Source: Rhodobacterales bacterium (GTDB lineage Bacteria; Pseudomonadota; Alphaproteobacteria; Rhodobacterales; Rhodobacteraceae). Taken from it: 62,852 bases of DNA. A program made the translations under genes and the position numbers. The notes beneath the pieces were generated by a model, which had not been told where the DNA came from, searched no databases, and saw nothing but the letters and a program-made list of their open reading frames with translations. Below, piece after piece: positions 42,693-51,106 of the stretch (within the stretch, counting starts at the first letter, position 1; the number at the start of each line of letters is the position of its first letter). The stretch is taken from NCBI GenBank assembly GCA_017303485.1, contig JAFLCY010000009.1, forward strand, positions 1 through 62,852, given 5' to 3'.

Positions 42693-43961
42693 ATGTTCGA
42701 TCTTCTGGTCAAGAGGGGCACCCTGCCCGACGGGACAGTAGCCGATATTGGCATCACCGGCGACCGGATCGCTGCCGTCGGCAAGCTTGAGGCAGAGGCC
42801 GGTCGGGTGATCGACGCGACCGGCGACCTCGTCTCGCCGCCCTTCGTCGATCCGCATTTTCACATGGACGCCACGCTGAGCTATGGCCTGCCGCGGGTGA
42901 ATGCCTCTGGCACGCTGCTGGAAGGGATCAGCCTGTGGGGAGAACTGCGCGAGATTGCCACGGTCGACGAGATGGTCGACCGCGCCGTCACCTATTGCGA
43001 CTGGGCGGTGTCGATGGGCCTGCTGGCGATCCGCACCCATGTCGACACCACGCCGGACCACCTGCGCGGGGTCGAGGCGATGCTGGAGGTGAAGCGGCGC
43101 GTAGCCCCGTACCTGGACCTGCAACTGGTGGCCTTTCCGCAGGACGGGCTTTACCGCACGGCAACGGGCAGGGAGAATGTGATCCGGGCCCTGGACATGG
43201 GCGTCGATGTCGTCGGCGGCATCCCGCATTTCGAACGCACGATGGAGGAAGGCGCCGAATCCCTGCGCGACCTCGCCCGCATGGCGGCGGAGCGCGGGCT
43301 CATGTGGGACGTCCATTGCGACGAGACCGACGACCCTTTGTCCCGCCATGTGGAAACAATGGCGCGCGAGGTGACGCGGCACGGCCTCGGCGGTCGGGCG
43401 GCCGGAAGCCACCTGACCTCGATGCATTCGATGGACAACTATTATGTCTCCAAGCTGCTACCGCTGATTGCGGAAAGCGAGATGACGGCGATCCCGAACC
43501 CCCTGATCAACATCACCCTGCAAGGCAGGCACGACACCTATCCCAAGCGCCGGGGCCTGACCCGGGTGAAGGAAATGCAGGCCATGGGGATCCCGGTCGG
43601 CTGGGGGCAGGATTGCGTGCTGGATCCCTGGTATTCGCTGGGCACGGCGGACATGCTGGACGTGGCCTTCATGGGGCTGCACGTCGCGCAGATGACCCAT
43701 CCGGCGGAAATGGCGCGCTGTTTCACCATGGTCACCGAAACCAACGCCCTGATCATGAATCTGGCGGGTTACGGGTTGCAGCCCGGCTGCATCGCCAGCC
43801 TGGTGGTGCTTGACGCCGCCACCCCGACCGAGGCCTTGCGCCTTCGCCCGGACCGGCTGGCGGTGATCTCGAAAGGTAAAGTAGTGGCCACGCGGCAGCG
43901 CAACGATGCGCGGCTGTCCCTGTCGGGGCGTCAGGCCACGGTCCGGCGCCGGCTCGGGTAA
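42693..43961 (+). CDS. Cytosine-deaminase-family amidohydrolase (CodA-like, D314C variant)
   Basis: 422 residues. Alignment to E. coli CodA by motif has a constant offset of six: His55 and His57 (VDPHFHMDAT), Gln150 (AFPQDGL), His208 and Glu211 (HCDETDD), His240 (GSHLTSMHS), Asp307 (GQDCVLDPWYSLGTADML). These cover the metal and catalytic residues. Position 308 is Cys where CodA has Asp314, the residue that lines the C5 side of the pyrimidine. A substrate other than plain cytosine, such as a 5-substituted cytosine or another amino-pyrimidine/triazine, is therefore likely. It is last in the transporter operon, which would bring the base in. Confidence 0.87.
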   Translation: MFDLLVKRGTLPDGTVADIGITGDRIAAVGKLEAEAGRVIDATGDLVSPPFVDPHFHMDATLSYGLPRVNASGTLLEGISLWGELREIATVDEMVDRAVTYCDWAVSMGLLAIRTHVDTTPDHLRGVEAMLEVKRRVAPYLDLQLVAFPQDGLYRTATGRENVIRALDMGVDVVGGIPHFERTMEEGAESLRDLARMAAERGLMWDVHCDETDDPLSRHVETMAREVTRHGLGGRAAGSHLTSMHSMDNYYVSKLLPLIAESEMTAIPNPLINITLQGRHDTYPKRRGLTRVKEMQAMGIPVGWGQDCVLDPWYSLGTADMLDVAFMGLHVAQMTHPAEMARCFTMVTETNALIMNLAGYGLQPGCIASLVVLDAATPTEALRLRPDRLAVISKGKVVATRQRNDARLSLSGRQATVRRRLG

Positions 43962-44277
43962 GCGGTCAGATCGGCCGAATTCCGCCAGTAACTCGGTCAG
44001 ACGGCGCATCGCTCCTGGCGGGAAACTACCTGATTGCCTGCGCCCTGCCCCATCCGCGCAGAACCTCCTTTCTCCTTATAGTTGAGCAACCCGGTCCTTC
44101 AAATCTCCCTCTGAGCGCCCCAATTTCGCCCCGTTCCACAACCATCACGGTCGCGATAGATTGGTGCGCTTGTGTGGACGATTTTCCCTGCGCTGCTGGA
44201 ACGGGTGTCTGCCGCCCGCCCTGGCGCGCCCAGAACCGTCCCATTGACGTTGCGCCATTGTGGGAAGGGTGAACGAG
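43962..44277. other. 316-base gap before the kinase gene
   Basis: No open frame with a family match, no tRNA and no strong palindrome were seen. The stretch is less GC-rich in places (ctccttatagttgag near 44,085). It should hold the terminator of the deaminase operon and the kinase promoter, but neither could be identified with confidence. Confidence 0.5.
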
Positions 44278-46425
44278 ATGGCGCAGCAGAAGGCGGTTGA
44301 ACCCGCAGTCGATGAGGCCGAGGACCTCATCGACGAACTGCAACCTGGCGCGAAGCTGCTCAAGGGTCAGTACACGATTTCCCGCTACATCAATTCGGGT
44401 GGCTTTGGCATCACCTATCTCGCCAAGGACAGCCTCGACCGCGACGTGGTGATCAAGGAATGCTTCCCCTCCTCGGTCTGCCGCCGGTCAAAGGTCGTCG
44501 TCGCGGCCCGGTCGCGCGCGCATACGGCGGAACTGCGCTCCATCGTCCAGCTCTTCGTGCGCGAGGCGCGCAACCTGGCCAAGATCGTCCACCCCAACAT
44601 CGTGGCCGTCCATCAGGTGTTCGAGGACAACGGCACCGCCTATATGGCGATCGACTTCATCGACGGACTGGATCTGCAGCAGATCATCGACGGCGAAGGT
44701 GCCCGGCTGACCCCGGATCACATCGTCCAGATCACCGAAAAGCTTCTGCGCGCGGTGGGCTTCATCCACGACCACGACATGCTGCACCGCGACATCTCGC
44801 CCGACAACGTGCTGATCGACAAGGCGGGCGAGCCGATCCTGATCGACTTCGGCGCCGCGCGCGAGAAGGCGTCGCAGTCCAACCGGGCCATGTCGGCGCT
44901 GCGGGTGGTCAAGGATGGCTATTCGCCACAGGAATTCTACATCGCCGGGTCGGAACAAGGCCCGTGGAGCGATCTTTATGCGCTTGGCGCGACGCTGTAC
45001 CACCTGATCTCGGGTGACGCTCCGGTGAACGGTCAGGCCCGGTTGGCCGCGCTGGCCGAGGACCGGCCCGATCCCTATCTGCCCCTTGCCGGTCGCTTTC
45101 CGGACTATCCGAAGGGCTTCCTGGAGGCCATCGACCGCGCGATGAACACCCTGCCAAGACAGCGCCTGCAATCGGCGAAGGACTGGCTGGCGATGTTTAC
45201 CACTGGTCTGGCGCCGGTCGCCGCGTCGACCACGGGCGCGACGGTCTTGCAAAGGCCGATCTCTGAACGTCTGGACGCCGGGACCCAGTCCGCCGCGGCT
45301 GTCTCTGCCCCGCCGCCGCTGGCCAAGGCTGCCTCGCGCCCGGCGATGGCACTGGCCGAACCTGCCGTCGAGGTCAGCCGCGGGAAAAGCCCGGTGCAAC
45401 TGGTGGCTGGCGTGGCCATCGCGCTGGTCGTCGTGGCTGGTGGTTACATGATGCTGGGTGGAAAGGCCTCCGCACCGGCGGCGGACAGTCAGTCCATGGC
45501 GGCCGACCCTGCCCCGATAGCTGCGGCGAAGCCCGCCGACACCACCGCCGACGCACCGCAGTCGGCTGCGGCTGAGCCGGTCGAGCCGGTCGAGGCTGCA
45601 ACACCGGCATCGGCCGCAGCCGCGGTCACTCCGGTCGCCGAGCCCGTCGCCAAGGCCGAAGAACCCAAGGCCGTCGCGGAGCCGGAACCGGCAGCCGCCA
45701 AACCCGCAGAGGTGGCGGCGACCGAGCCGGAAGCCGCCACCCCCGCAGCGGCAACTCCCGAAGTCGTCGCTCCTGCCGCCACCGCGACCGAGGTGCTTGC
45801 CGCCCCGGTCGGCAAGCCCGCCGAAAACCAGGTCGCCTTTGCGGCCTGGGATGTGGAAATCCCCTTCTCCTCGGATGACCGGATGGTCGACGGCAAGCGT
45901 GTCGCGATCGTGACGCGGATCCCGCCGGCGGTCGATGCGAAAGAGGCGGGCGACTGGTTGGCCCCGGGCGTCACGATCTACGCGGTCAATGGCACGCCGA
46001 TCCAATCCTCGGGGTCGATCACCGTCGCGGTAATGAACGCGATGTCGGTGGATCCGGACGGCAAGGCACGCGTCGTGGTGGAGTATTCCGACGCCTCGCG
46101 CCAGAAGAAATCCGGCCTCCTGACCGTCTCGGTGGTGCGCCTGGTCAACCTGCAGAACGGTGTCGGCGTAAGAACATCGGCGATTGACGGCGTCTGGAAA
46201 ACCACCGTCACCGGCGTGACGCAGCCTGAAATCACCAGCTTGCGTCAGGGCGATGTGCTGTTCCGCGACAAGACCACCAAGACGCCGCTCGACGGGCCGA
46301 CCTCGCTGGAGACGATCATGGGCGATCTCGTGGCCGGAGGGACGACCCAGACCGGGTTCTCGATCATCCGCGACAACAAGGTCGGCGAAGCGCACATGCA
46401 GCTTGTCCTGGATGGAGGGCCGTGA
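44278..46425 (+). CDS. Membrane Ser/Thr protein kinase with Ala/Pro-rich linker and PDZ-like C-terminal domain
   Basis: 715 residues from the ATG at 44,278 (AAGGG eight bases upstream; GTG at 44,260 is an alternative). Kinase domain about 30-300: glycine loop INSGGFGITYLA, Lys60 in VVIKECFP, catalytic loop HRDISPDN (Asp172, Asn177), DFGAAR (Asp190). GGFGITYLA with KECFP is the PpkA/IV-type Hanks kinase style of proteobacteria. A single membrane span (373-394, VQLVAGVAIALVVVAGGYMM) is followed by a 120-residue Ala/Pro/Glu-rich linker and a C-terminal region (515-715) with PDZ-like segments (APGVTIYAVNGTPIQSSG, LRQGDVLFRD). The N-terminal kinase would be cytosolic and the C-terminus periplasmic. 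Two LysM-SBP genes follow. Confidence 0.9.
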   Translation: MAQQKAVEPAVDEAEDLIDELQPGAKLLKGQYTISRYINSGGFGITYLAKDSLDRDVVIKECFPSSVCRRSKVVVAARSRAHTAELRSIVQLFVREARNLAKIVHPNIVAVHQVFEDNGTAYMAIDFIDGLDLQQIIDGEGARLTPDHIVQITEKLLRAVGFIHDHDMLHRDISPDNVLIDKAGEPILIDFGAAREKASQSNRAMSALRVVKDGYSPQEFYIAGSEQGPWSDLYALGATLYHLISGDAPVNGQARLAALAEDRPDPYLPLAGRFPDYPKGFLEAIDRAMNTLPRQRLQSAKDWLAMFTTGLAPVAASTTGATVLQRPISERLDAGTQSAAAVSAPPPLAKAASRPAMALAEPAVEVSRGKSPVQLVAGVAIALVVVAGGYMMLGGKASAPAADSQSMAADPAPIAAAKPADTTADAPQSAAAEPVEPVEAATPASAAAAVTPVAEPVAKAEEPKAVAEPEPAAAKPAEVAATEPEAATPAAATPEVVAPAATATEVLAAPVGKPAENQVAFAAWDVEIPFSSDDRMVDGKRVAIVTRIPPAVDAKEAGDWLAPGVTIYAVNGTPIQSSGSITVAVMNAMSVDPDGKARVVVEYSDASRQKKSGLLTVSVVRLVNLQNGVGVRTSAIDGVWKTTVTGVTQPEITSLRQGDVLFRDKTTKTPLDGPTSLETIMGDLVAGGTTQTGFSIIRDNKVGEAHMQLVLDGGP

Positions 46426-46740
46426 TCGTGGCGCCGCAGACTGCCTGCCTGAACTACGCCGTCTTCCCGGCAGCATCGCCGTCCGCCGGCTTGTCCCGGT
46501 CTTCGGAATCACGGCCTGGGCCAGGCAGCGCCGAAACGCTTGACCCCCTGATCAACGCCCTGTCGCGGGCGGTGGATCGCCTTGGTCCGGGTCCGGACCC
46601 CGGGCCTCGCCCGGAAACAGCAGGCTGAGCCGTTGGGGCCCAGCTTGCAGCAATGAAATCGACCCGGTCGCCTTGAGCGGGCTGGCGCAACCTGTCTTGC
46701 GCCCCGGTCCGGACAACCACCGGTCATAGGAGTAGAGACG
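46426..46740. other. 315-base gap between kinase and first LysM-SBP gene
   Basis: The only open frame (GTG at 46,422, 68 codons) overlaps the kinase stop, is Pro/Gly/Arg-rich and has no ribosome site, so it is not called. The palindrome GGGTCCGGACCC (46,589-46,600) and neighbouring GC-rich repeats may form a terminator. A promoter for the downstream gene was not identified, so co-transcription with the kinase remains possible. Confidence 0.5.
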
Positions 46741-47847
46741 ATGGCACTTGCGCGGACCTTCATCATCGGCAGCACCGCCCTGCTCTTCTGCGGCACCGCG
46801 GCGCTGGCCCAGGAGGCCTGCACGACCTACAAGGTCGTTGCCGGGGACAACCTGCGTTACATCGCGCGGAAGGCCTATGGCGACGCCGACCTCTACCGGC
46901 TGATCTATGATGCCAACGTGGCCACGATCGGACAGAAGGCCGACCTGATCGAGATCGGCACCGAACTGGTCCTGCCGTGTGATCCGAATGCTCCGGCGGC
47001 GGAGCCAGCGACCGAAGTCGTCACCGAAGCGTCCATGCCGGCCCCGGCGGAACCCGCGGAAACGACGGCCGTCGCTGCCGATCCTGCGGCCCCGACAGCG
47101 AAGCCGATCGGCTTTGTCACCGGCAACGGCTATGCGCCCTTTGCCGACGAAACCCTGCCCGGCGGCGGGATGATGACCCAGCTGGTCGAGATGGCGGTTT
47201 TCCGCGCCGATCCTGGCATTCCCTACAACTTGACCTTCATCAACGACTGGCAGGCCCATCTTGATGCGCTCCTGCCCTCGGGCGCCTATGATCTGAGCTT
47301 TCCCTGGATCCGCCCGAACTGCGAGGCACCAGAGACGCTGTCTCCCGGCGACCAGACCCGCTGCAATGACTTTGTCTTTTCCGGTCCGTTCTATGAAATC
47401 GTCGACGGCTTCTTTGCGATGCGCGACAGCGGGCTGGGCGCGGTGACCAACTACGCCGGTTTCGAAGGGAAGCGCATCTGCCGGCCCGAAGGGTTCACCA
47501 CGGGCGTCCTTGATGCCGTCGGGCTGACCGCCGCGACGATCACCCTGACCCGCCCGGTCGAGGCGACCGACTGCTTCCGCGCGCTGGCGGCGGGCGAGGT
47601 CGACCTGGTCTCGATCGACGCCGAGGTCGGCGATTCAGCACTGGCTGAACTGGGGTTGACCGCAAAGGTCGAACAGAACCCGCATCTGATGACGCTGCTC
47701 AGCCTGCACGTCATTGCGCACAAGTCGAACCAGCGCGCGGTCGACATGATCGGCCAGCTCGATGCTGGGCTGATCGAAATGTACGAGTCGGGCGAATGGT
47801 ACGAGATCGTCTCCTCGGCCCTGGCGCGCAACGGCCGGAAGCAGTGA
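46741..47847 (+). CDS. Secreted LysM domain fused to a family-3 solute-binding domain (paralog 1)
   Basis: 368 residues. A Sec signal peptide (FIIGSTALLFCGTAALA) is followed by a LysM domain (about 26-82; TTYKVVAGDNLRYIARKAYGD.. TELVLPC) bracketed by Cys27 and a cysteine in LPCDP, likely disulfide-bonded. An Ala/Pro/Glu linker leads to an amino-acid-type SBP_bac_3-like domain (about 120-368; FVTGNGYAPFADETLPGGGMMTQLV, ALLPSGAYDLSFPW, CRPEGFTTG). LysM would anchor it to peptidoglycan, and the SBP domain could bind a small ligand. No permease or ATPase is adjacent. It follows a membrane kinase and precedes a paralog. Confidence 0.88.
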   Translation: MALARTFIIGSTALLFCGTAALAQEACTTYKVVAGDNLRYIARKAYGDADLYRLIYDANVATIGQKADLIEIGTELVLPCDPNAPAAEPATEVVTEASMPAPAEPAETTAVAADPAAPTAKPIGFVTGNGYAPFADETLPGGGMMTQLVEMAVFRADPGIPYNLTFINDWQAHLDALLPSGAYDLSFPWIRPNCEAPETLSPGDQTRCNDFVFSGPFYEIVDGFFAMRDSGLGAVTNYAGFEGKRICRPEGFTTGVLDAVGLTAATITLTRPVEATDCFRALAAGEVDLVSIDAEVGDSALAELGLTAKVEQNPHLMTLLSLHVIAHKSNQRAVDMIGQLDAGLIEMYESGEWYEIVSSALARNGRKQ

Positions 47848-48207
47848 CCCGGACCTTGTCGTAAGCGGACAGCTTATGGTTGTGTGTTGCCAGAATGGAA
47901 ACGCCACTCCGGGACGCGCCCCGCGCATTGCTCTCCCTCGCCCGGACCTGCATGGTGACCGGCAGCGACGACAAGGTTGCAAAGACCCCGTCTCTGGGGC
48001 GCAGCTTGGGCGCAGCTTGCCGGTGATATGCCTGGAAAACCGTTGTGAGGATCACTTCTTGCGACCGGATCTCTGCCGACGCGAATGATCACCAGATCGC
48101 CATATTCGTGCCATCTATACAACCATATGGTGCAGCATCGGTTATATTGTTTCGGTATCTGCACGTTCAAAGCAGCATCTAACGGCCTCCAGAAGGAAAT
48201 CCACCCC
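47848..48207. other. 360-base gap between the two LysM-SBP genes
   Basis: No credible gene on either strand. It holds a small hairpin (CCCC-N6-GGGG near 47,983-47,996), a tandem direct repeat of GGCGCAGCTTG (47,995-48,015) and an AT-rich stretch (48,100-48,160), the last a likely promoter of the second gene. No clear -35/-10 pair was picked out. Confidence 0.5.
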
Positions 48208-49305
48208 ATGAGAACCGCATCACATTTGCACAGGTTGACCGTTCTGACGGCTGCGATGATTTCGCTCCCGGTCATTGCCTCTGCCCAGGAAGCTTGCACC
48301 ACTTACACCGTCAAGGATGGCGACACGCTCGGCTCTATTGCCCAGGCCGCCTACGGAAGCTTTGACTACCAGAACATCTTTAACGCGAACCGCGACGCGC
48401 TGGCCGCGAATCCGAACAGCCTGCCGGCCGGCCTGCAACTGATCCTCCCCTGCGAAGACGGTCGTCTGACCCCGGATGCCGAACTGAGTTCGGTGATCAC
48501 GCAGGAGACCGAAAAGCAGGAAACCACCCGGACGAAGTCGAACGTCTACGAACCCCCGCTGAAGTTCGTGACCTCGAACAACTGGATGCCCTTCACCGAT
48601 GAATCGCTGTCCGGCGGCGGGATATTCGTACGCATGGCCACCACCGCGATGCAGCGCGGCGGCAACGACCGCGGCTACGAAGTGTCCTATGTCGACGACT
48701 GGATGGCGCATATCGACACGCTCTTGCCCTCGGGCGCGTTCGACGTCTCGATCGCCTGGGAAGCGCCGGACTGTTCGAAGCTTGACATGCTGGGCGAATT
48801 CTCGGCCCGCATGTGTACCGAATTCGACTTCTCGCTGCCGATCTACGAGGCGGCCTATACGTTCAACACCCTGCCCGACAGCAAGTATGCGAACGCGCGG
48901 TCCTTCGACGAATATGCCGGCGCCAAGATCTGCCGTCCGGAAGCCTGGCCGCTGGGCGACCTGGAAGTTCAGGGCCTGACCCCGCCGGTCGTCGAATATG
49001 TGCAGCCAAAAAACCCGCTGGACTGCGCCGAGATGCTGATAAAGGGCGAGGTCGACATCTATTCGATCGAGACCGAAACCTCGGTCGCCAACTTTGCCGA
49101 GCTTGGCGTCACCGACAAGGTCGTCACCAACCCGGCCATCGCGACCTTCATTTCGTATCACTTCCTGACGGCGAAGAGCAATCCGCGCGGCAGGGTCTAC
49201 ATCGCGATGCTGAACCGCGGCATTACCGAGATGCGCGAGTCGGGCGAGTGGTATGACATCGTCGCCACCGGACTTGAGGAATACAACAAGCTGAAGCAGC
49301 AGTAA
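48208..49305 (+). CDS. Secreted LysM domain fused to a family-3 solute-binding domain (paralog 2)
   Basis: 365 residues from the ATG at 48,208 (AGAAGGAAA upstream); the longer frame to 48,085 has no ribosome site and reads through the promoter. It has a signal peptide (LTVLTAAMISLPVIASA), LysM (ACTTYTVKDGDTLGSIAQAAYG..LQLILPCED) with the same flanking cysteines, a short linker, then the SBP domain (FVTSNNWMPFTDESLSGGGIFVRM, TLLPSGAFDVSIAW, CRPEAW). It is clearly homologous to the gene before it along the whole length, e.g. ESGEWY(E/D)IV near the C-terminus. A strong terminator follows. Confidence 0.88.
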   Translation: MRTASHLHRLTVLTAAMISLPVIASAQEACTTYTVKDGDTLGSIAQAAYGSFDYQNIFNANRDALAANPNSLPAGLQLILPCEDGRLTPDAELSSVITQETEKQETTRTKSNVYEPPLKFVTSNNWMPFTDESLSGGGIFVRMATTAMQRGGNDRGYEVSYVDDWMAHIDTLLPSGAFDVSIAWEAPDCSKLDMLGEFSARMCTEFDFSLPIYEAAYTFNTLPDSKYANARSFDEYAGAKICRPEAWPLGDLEVQGLTPPVVEYVQPKNPLDCAEMLIKGEVDIYSIETETSVANFAELGVTDKVVTNPAIATFISYHFLTAKSNPRGRVYIAMLNRGITEMRESGEWYDIVATGLEEYNKLKQQ

Positions 49306-49328
49306 TCCCCGACTGCCTCAGTCTTTAG

Positions 49329-49359
49329 AAAGCCCCGTACCCCCCAAGTGCGGGGCTTT
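49329..49359 (+). terminator. Rho-independent-type terminator after the LysM-SBP pair
   Basis: AAAGCCCCG (49,329-49,337) pairs perfectly with CGGGGCTTT (49,351-49,359) around a 13-base loop. The A/T ends of the stem give a U-rich 3' side on both strands. It lies 24 bases after the paralog 2 stop and closes the kinase-LysM locus. Confidence 0.82.
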
Positions 49360-49438
49360 CGCCTGTGTCCGGAACAGGGCCGGGGCGACTTCCCGGTTGC
49401 CTTCCCGGTCCGGCTCTGGTTCTGATGCGGGCCGAAGA

Positions 49439-50107
49439 ATGAGGGACAGCTTGGCCGAACCCCCGCCCCCGATGGACCGCACCCCCCGCACGATGAGCCG
49501 CGAGGCACGGCGTGCGCAGCTTATCGCCTCGACCATCGAGACCCTCGCGGCGCGCGGCTATTCGCGCACCACCCTGACCGATGTCGCCCGCGCGGCCGGT
49601 CTGTCGCACGGTCTGGTGCTGTTCCATTTCGAGACCAAGGAGAAGCTCCTGGCGGAAACGCTGGGCTTTCTGGCCGAAGAATACCGCCAGAACTGGCAGG
49701 CGGCACTGGCCCGGGTGGGCGAGGATCCGGCCGAGCAACTGAACGCGCTGATCGAGGCCGATTTCAACCCGGCGATCTGCACGCAGGAACGGTTGGCCGC
49801 CTGGTGCAGTTTCTGGGGCGAGGCGCAATCGCGGCCGATGTACCAGGCTGCCTGTGGCGAGAAGGACGACGCCTACAACCTGCAACTGGAGGGCATTTGC
49901 CAGCGGCTTGTCGATACGGGCGGCTATGGCCATGACGCCCGCCATGTTGCCCGCGTGATCCGGGTCACGATCGAGGGCACCTGGCTGGACATGATGACCA
50001 TGGTCGCGCCCTACGACCGGGCCGAGGCGCTGGCCACGGCCCGCGCCTGCGCAGCCTTGTGCTTCCCGCACCATTTCACACCCCAGGGTTTGCGCCGGGC
50101 AGGCTGA
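49439..50107 (+). CDS. TetR-family regulator (BetI-like)
   Basis: 222 residues from the ATG at 49,439; ATGs at 49,472 and 49,493 are also possible. The helix-turn-helix reads STIETLAARGYSRTTLTDVARAAGLSHGLVLFHFETKEKLL, and LEGTWLDMM and the GEAQSRPMYQAAC region resemble BetI-type sensors of choline or betaine-like effectors. No choline genes are adjacent, so the true target is unknown. The iol regulator gene follows 84 bases later. Confidence 0.9.
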   Translation: MRDSLAEPPPPMDRTPRTMSREARRAQLIASTIETLAARGYSRTTLTDVARAAGLSHGLVLFHFETKEKLLAETLGFLAEEYRQNWQAALARVGEDPAEQLNALIEADFNPAICTQERLAAWCSFWGEAQSRPMYQAACGEKDDAYNLQLEGICQRLVDTGGYGHDARHVARVIRVTIEGTWLDMMTMVAPYDRAEALATARACAALCFPHHFTPQGLRRAG

Positions 50108-50138
50108 CTGCGCGGATTTGCCCCGTGATTGAGTGTTT

Positions 50139-50152
50139 GGAACATTCGTTCC
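50139..50152. promoter_or_regulatory. IolR-type operator before the rpiR gene
   Basis: GGAA-CATTCG-TTCC, matching the GGAA-N6-TTCC palindrome described for rhizobial IolR. It lies 40 bases before the regulator start, so autoregulation is likely. Confidence 0.75.
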
Positions 50153-50191
50153 GTATGCTATGCTGCCCCCCGGACCATTGTGAGAGCCAAG

Positions 50192-51028
50192 ATGCCAACG
50201 GCTGAGTCCCTGACCGAGACGCGCGACACCCCCCGGACGGTCGAGGCGTTCCGCGAGCGCCTGCTGGAGGTGAACGGCACCTTGCCCCGCCGCTTGCAAC
50301 AATGCGCCGACCATGTCGCCACCCATCTGGATCAGATTGCCCTGTCCACGGTCGCCCAAGTCGCCCAGGGGGCCGGGGTGCCGCCTTCAGCCGTGATGCG
50401 GTTCTGTCAGATCATGGGTTTTACCGGCTACGCGGAAATGCAGCGCCTGTTCCGCGACGCACTGTCACGCGCCGCGCCGGACTATGCTACCCGGCTGGCG
50501 AACCTGAAGGCCGGGGGGGCGGGCCAGCCGTCCTCGCTGGTGGCCGAATTTGTCGAGGCGGGCCGTCAATCCATGGAGGCTCTGGCGCGGGACCTGAATG
50601 AAAGCGCACTAGATCAGGCAGTTACGACCCTTGCCAAGGCGCGGATGATCCATCTTGCAGGCTTCCGGCGATCCTTCCCGGTGGCAAGCTATCTGGCCTA
50701 TGTCTTCGACAAGCTGGGCATTGCAGCCATTCTGCACGACGGCGTCGCGGGGCTGGGTCATCGCTCCAGCCTGCAACCGGGCGATGCGCTGCTGGCCATC
50801 ACGTTCGCACCCTATTCCGATGAAACACTGTCCTTGGCTGCATCGGCACGCGACAAGGGCTTGCCGGTCGTGGCGCTGACCGATCCGCCCGCCAGCACGC
50901 TTTCCGGCGTGGCCGACACCATCCTGACCGTGACCGAGATCGACTTCGGCGCCTTCCGGTCGCTGTCCGCAGTCATCGCACTGGCCCTGGCGCTGGCCGT
51001 CGCCGTAGCGGCGCGGCGCGAAACTTAG
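50192..51028 (+). CDS. iolR: RpiR-family regulator of inositol catabolism (IolR-like)
   Basis: 278 residues from the ATG at 50,192. The N-terminal RpiR helix-turn-helix (LPRRLQQCADHVATHLDQIALSTVAQVAQGAGVPPSAVMRFCQ) is followed by an SIS sugar-phosphate-binding domain (MIHLAGFRRSFPVASYLAYVF, GDALLAITFAPYSDETL). It lies directly before the iol operon on the same strand, and GGAA-N6-TTCC palindromes flank it. Repression of iol genes relieved by a phosphorylated inositol-derived intermediate is inferred from the family. Confidence 0.9.
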   Translation: MPTAESLTETRDTPRTVEAFRERLLEVNGTLPRRLQQCADHVATHLDQIALSTVAQVAQGAGVPPSAVMRFCQIMGFTGYAEMQRLFRDALSRAAPDYATRLANLKAGGAGQPSSLVAEFVEAGRQSMEALARDLNESALDQAVTTLAKARMIHLAGFRRSFPVASYLAYVFDKLGIAAILHDGVAGLGHRSSLQPGDALLAITFAPYSDETLSLAASARDKGLPVVALTDPPASTLSGVADTILTVTEIDFGAFRSLSAVIALALALAVAVAARRET

Positions 51029-51050
51029 GGCTTTCGCGACTCGCAAGAAT

Positions 51051-51064
51051 GGAATAAACATTCC
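51051..51064. promoter_or_regulatory. IolR-type operator before iolC
   Basis: GGAA-TAAACA-TTCC inside TGGAATAAACATTCCA, 43 bases before the iolC start, same consensus as the site before iolR. Confidence 0.78.
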
Positions 51065-51106
51065 ACCGCAAGAGCCGAGTCGTCACGGCCCACCGGAGCG
51101 TTGCCC

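Noticed and set aside
41664..43427. Long minus-strand open frame (587 codons) opposite the permease and deaminase genes
   Set aside because: It is the antisense of two clear genes, rich in His, Gln and Arg, and has no family features; GC-rich codon bias creates such shadows throughout the window.
46422..46628. Small open frame after the kinase gene
   Set aside because: It begins inside the kinase stop, has no ribosome site, no recognisable domain and a composition typical of GC-rich noise.
46741..49305. Amino-acid ABC transporter assignment for the LysM-SBP proteins
   Set aside because: No permease or ATPase gene of the polar amino-acid type lies nearby, and the LysM domain would tie the protein to peptidoglycan.
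49329..49359. Possible tRNA or small RNA at the strong stem after the LysM genes
   Set aside because: The structure is a single nine-base stem with a 13-base loop and no cloverleaf; it is a terminator.
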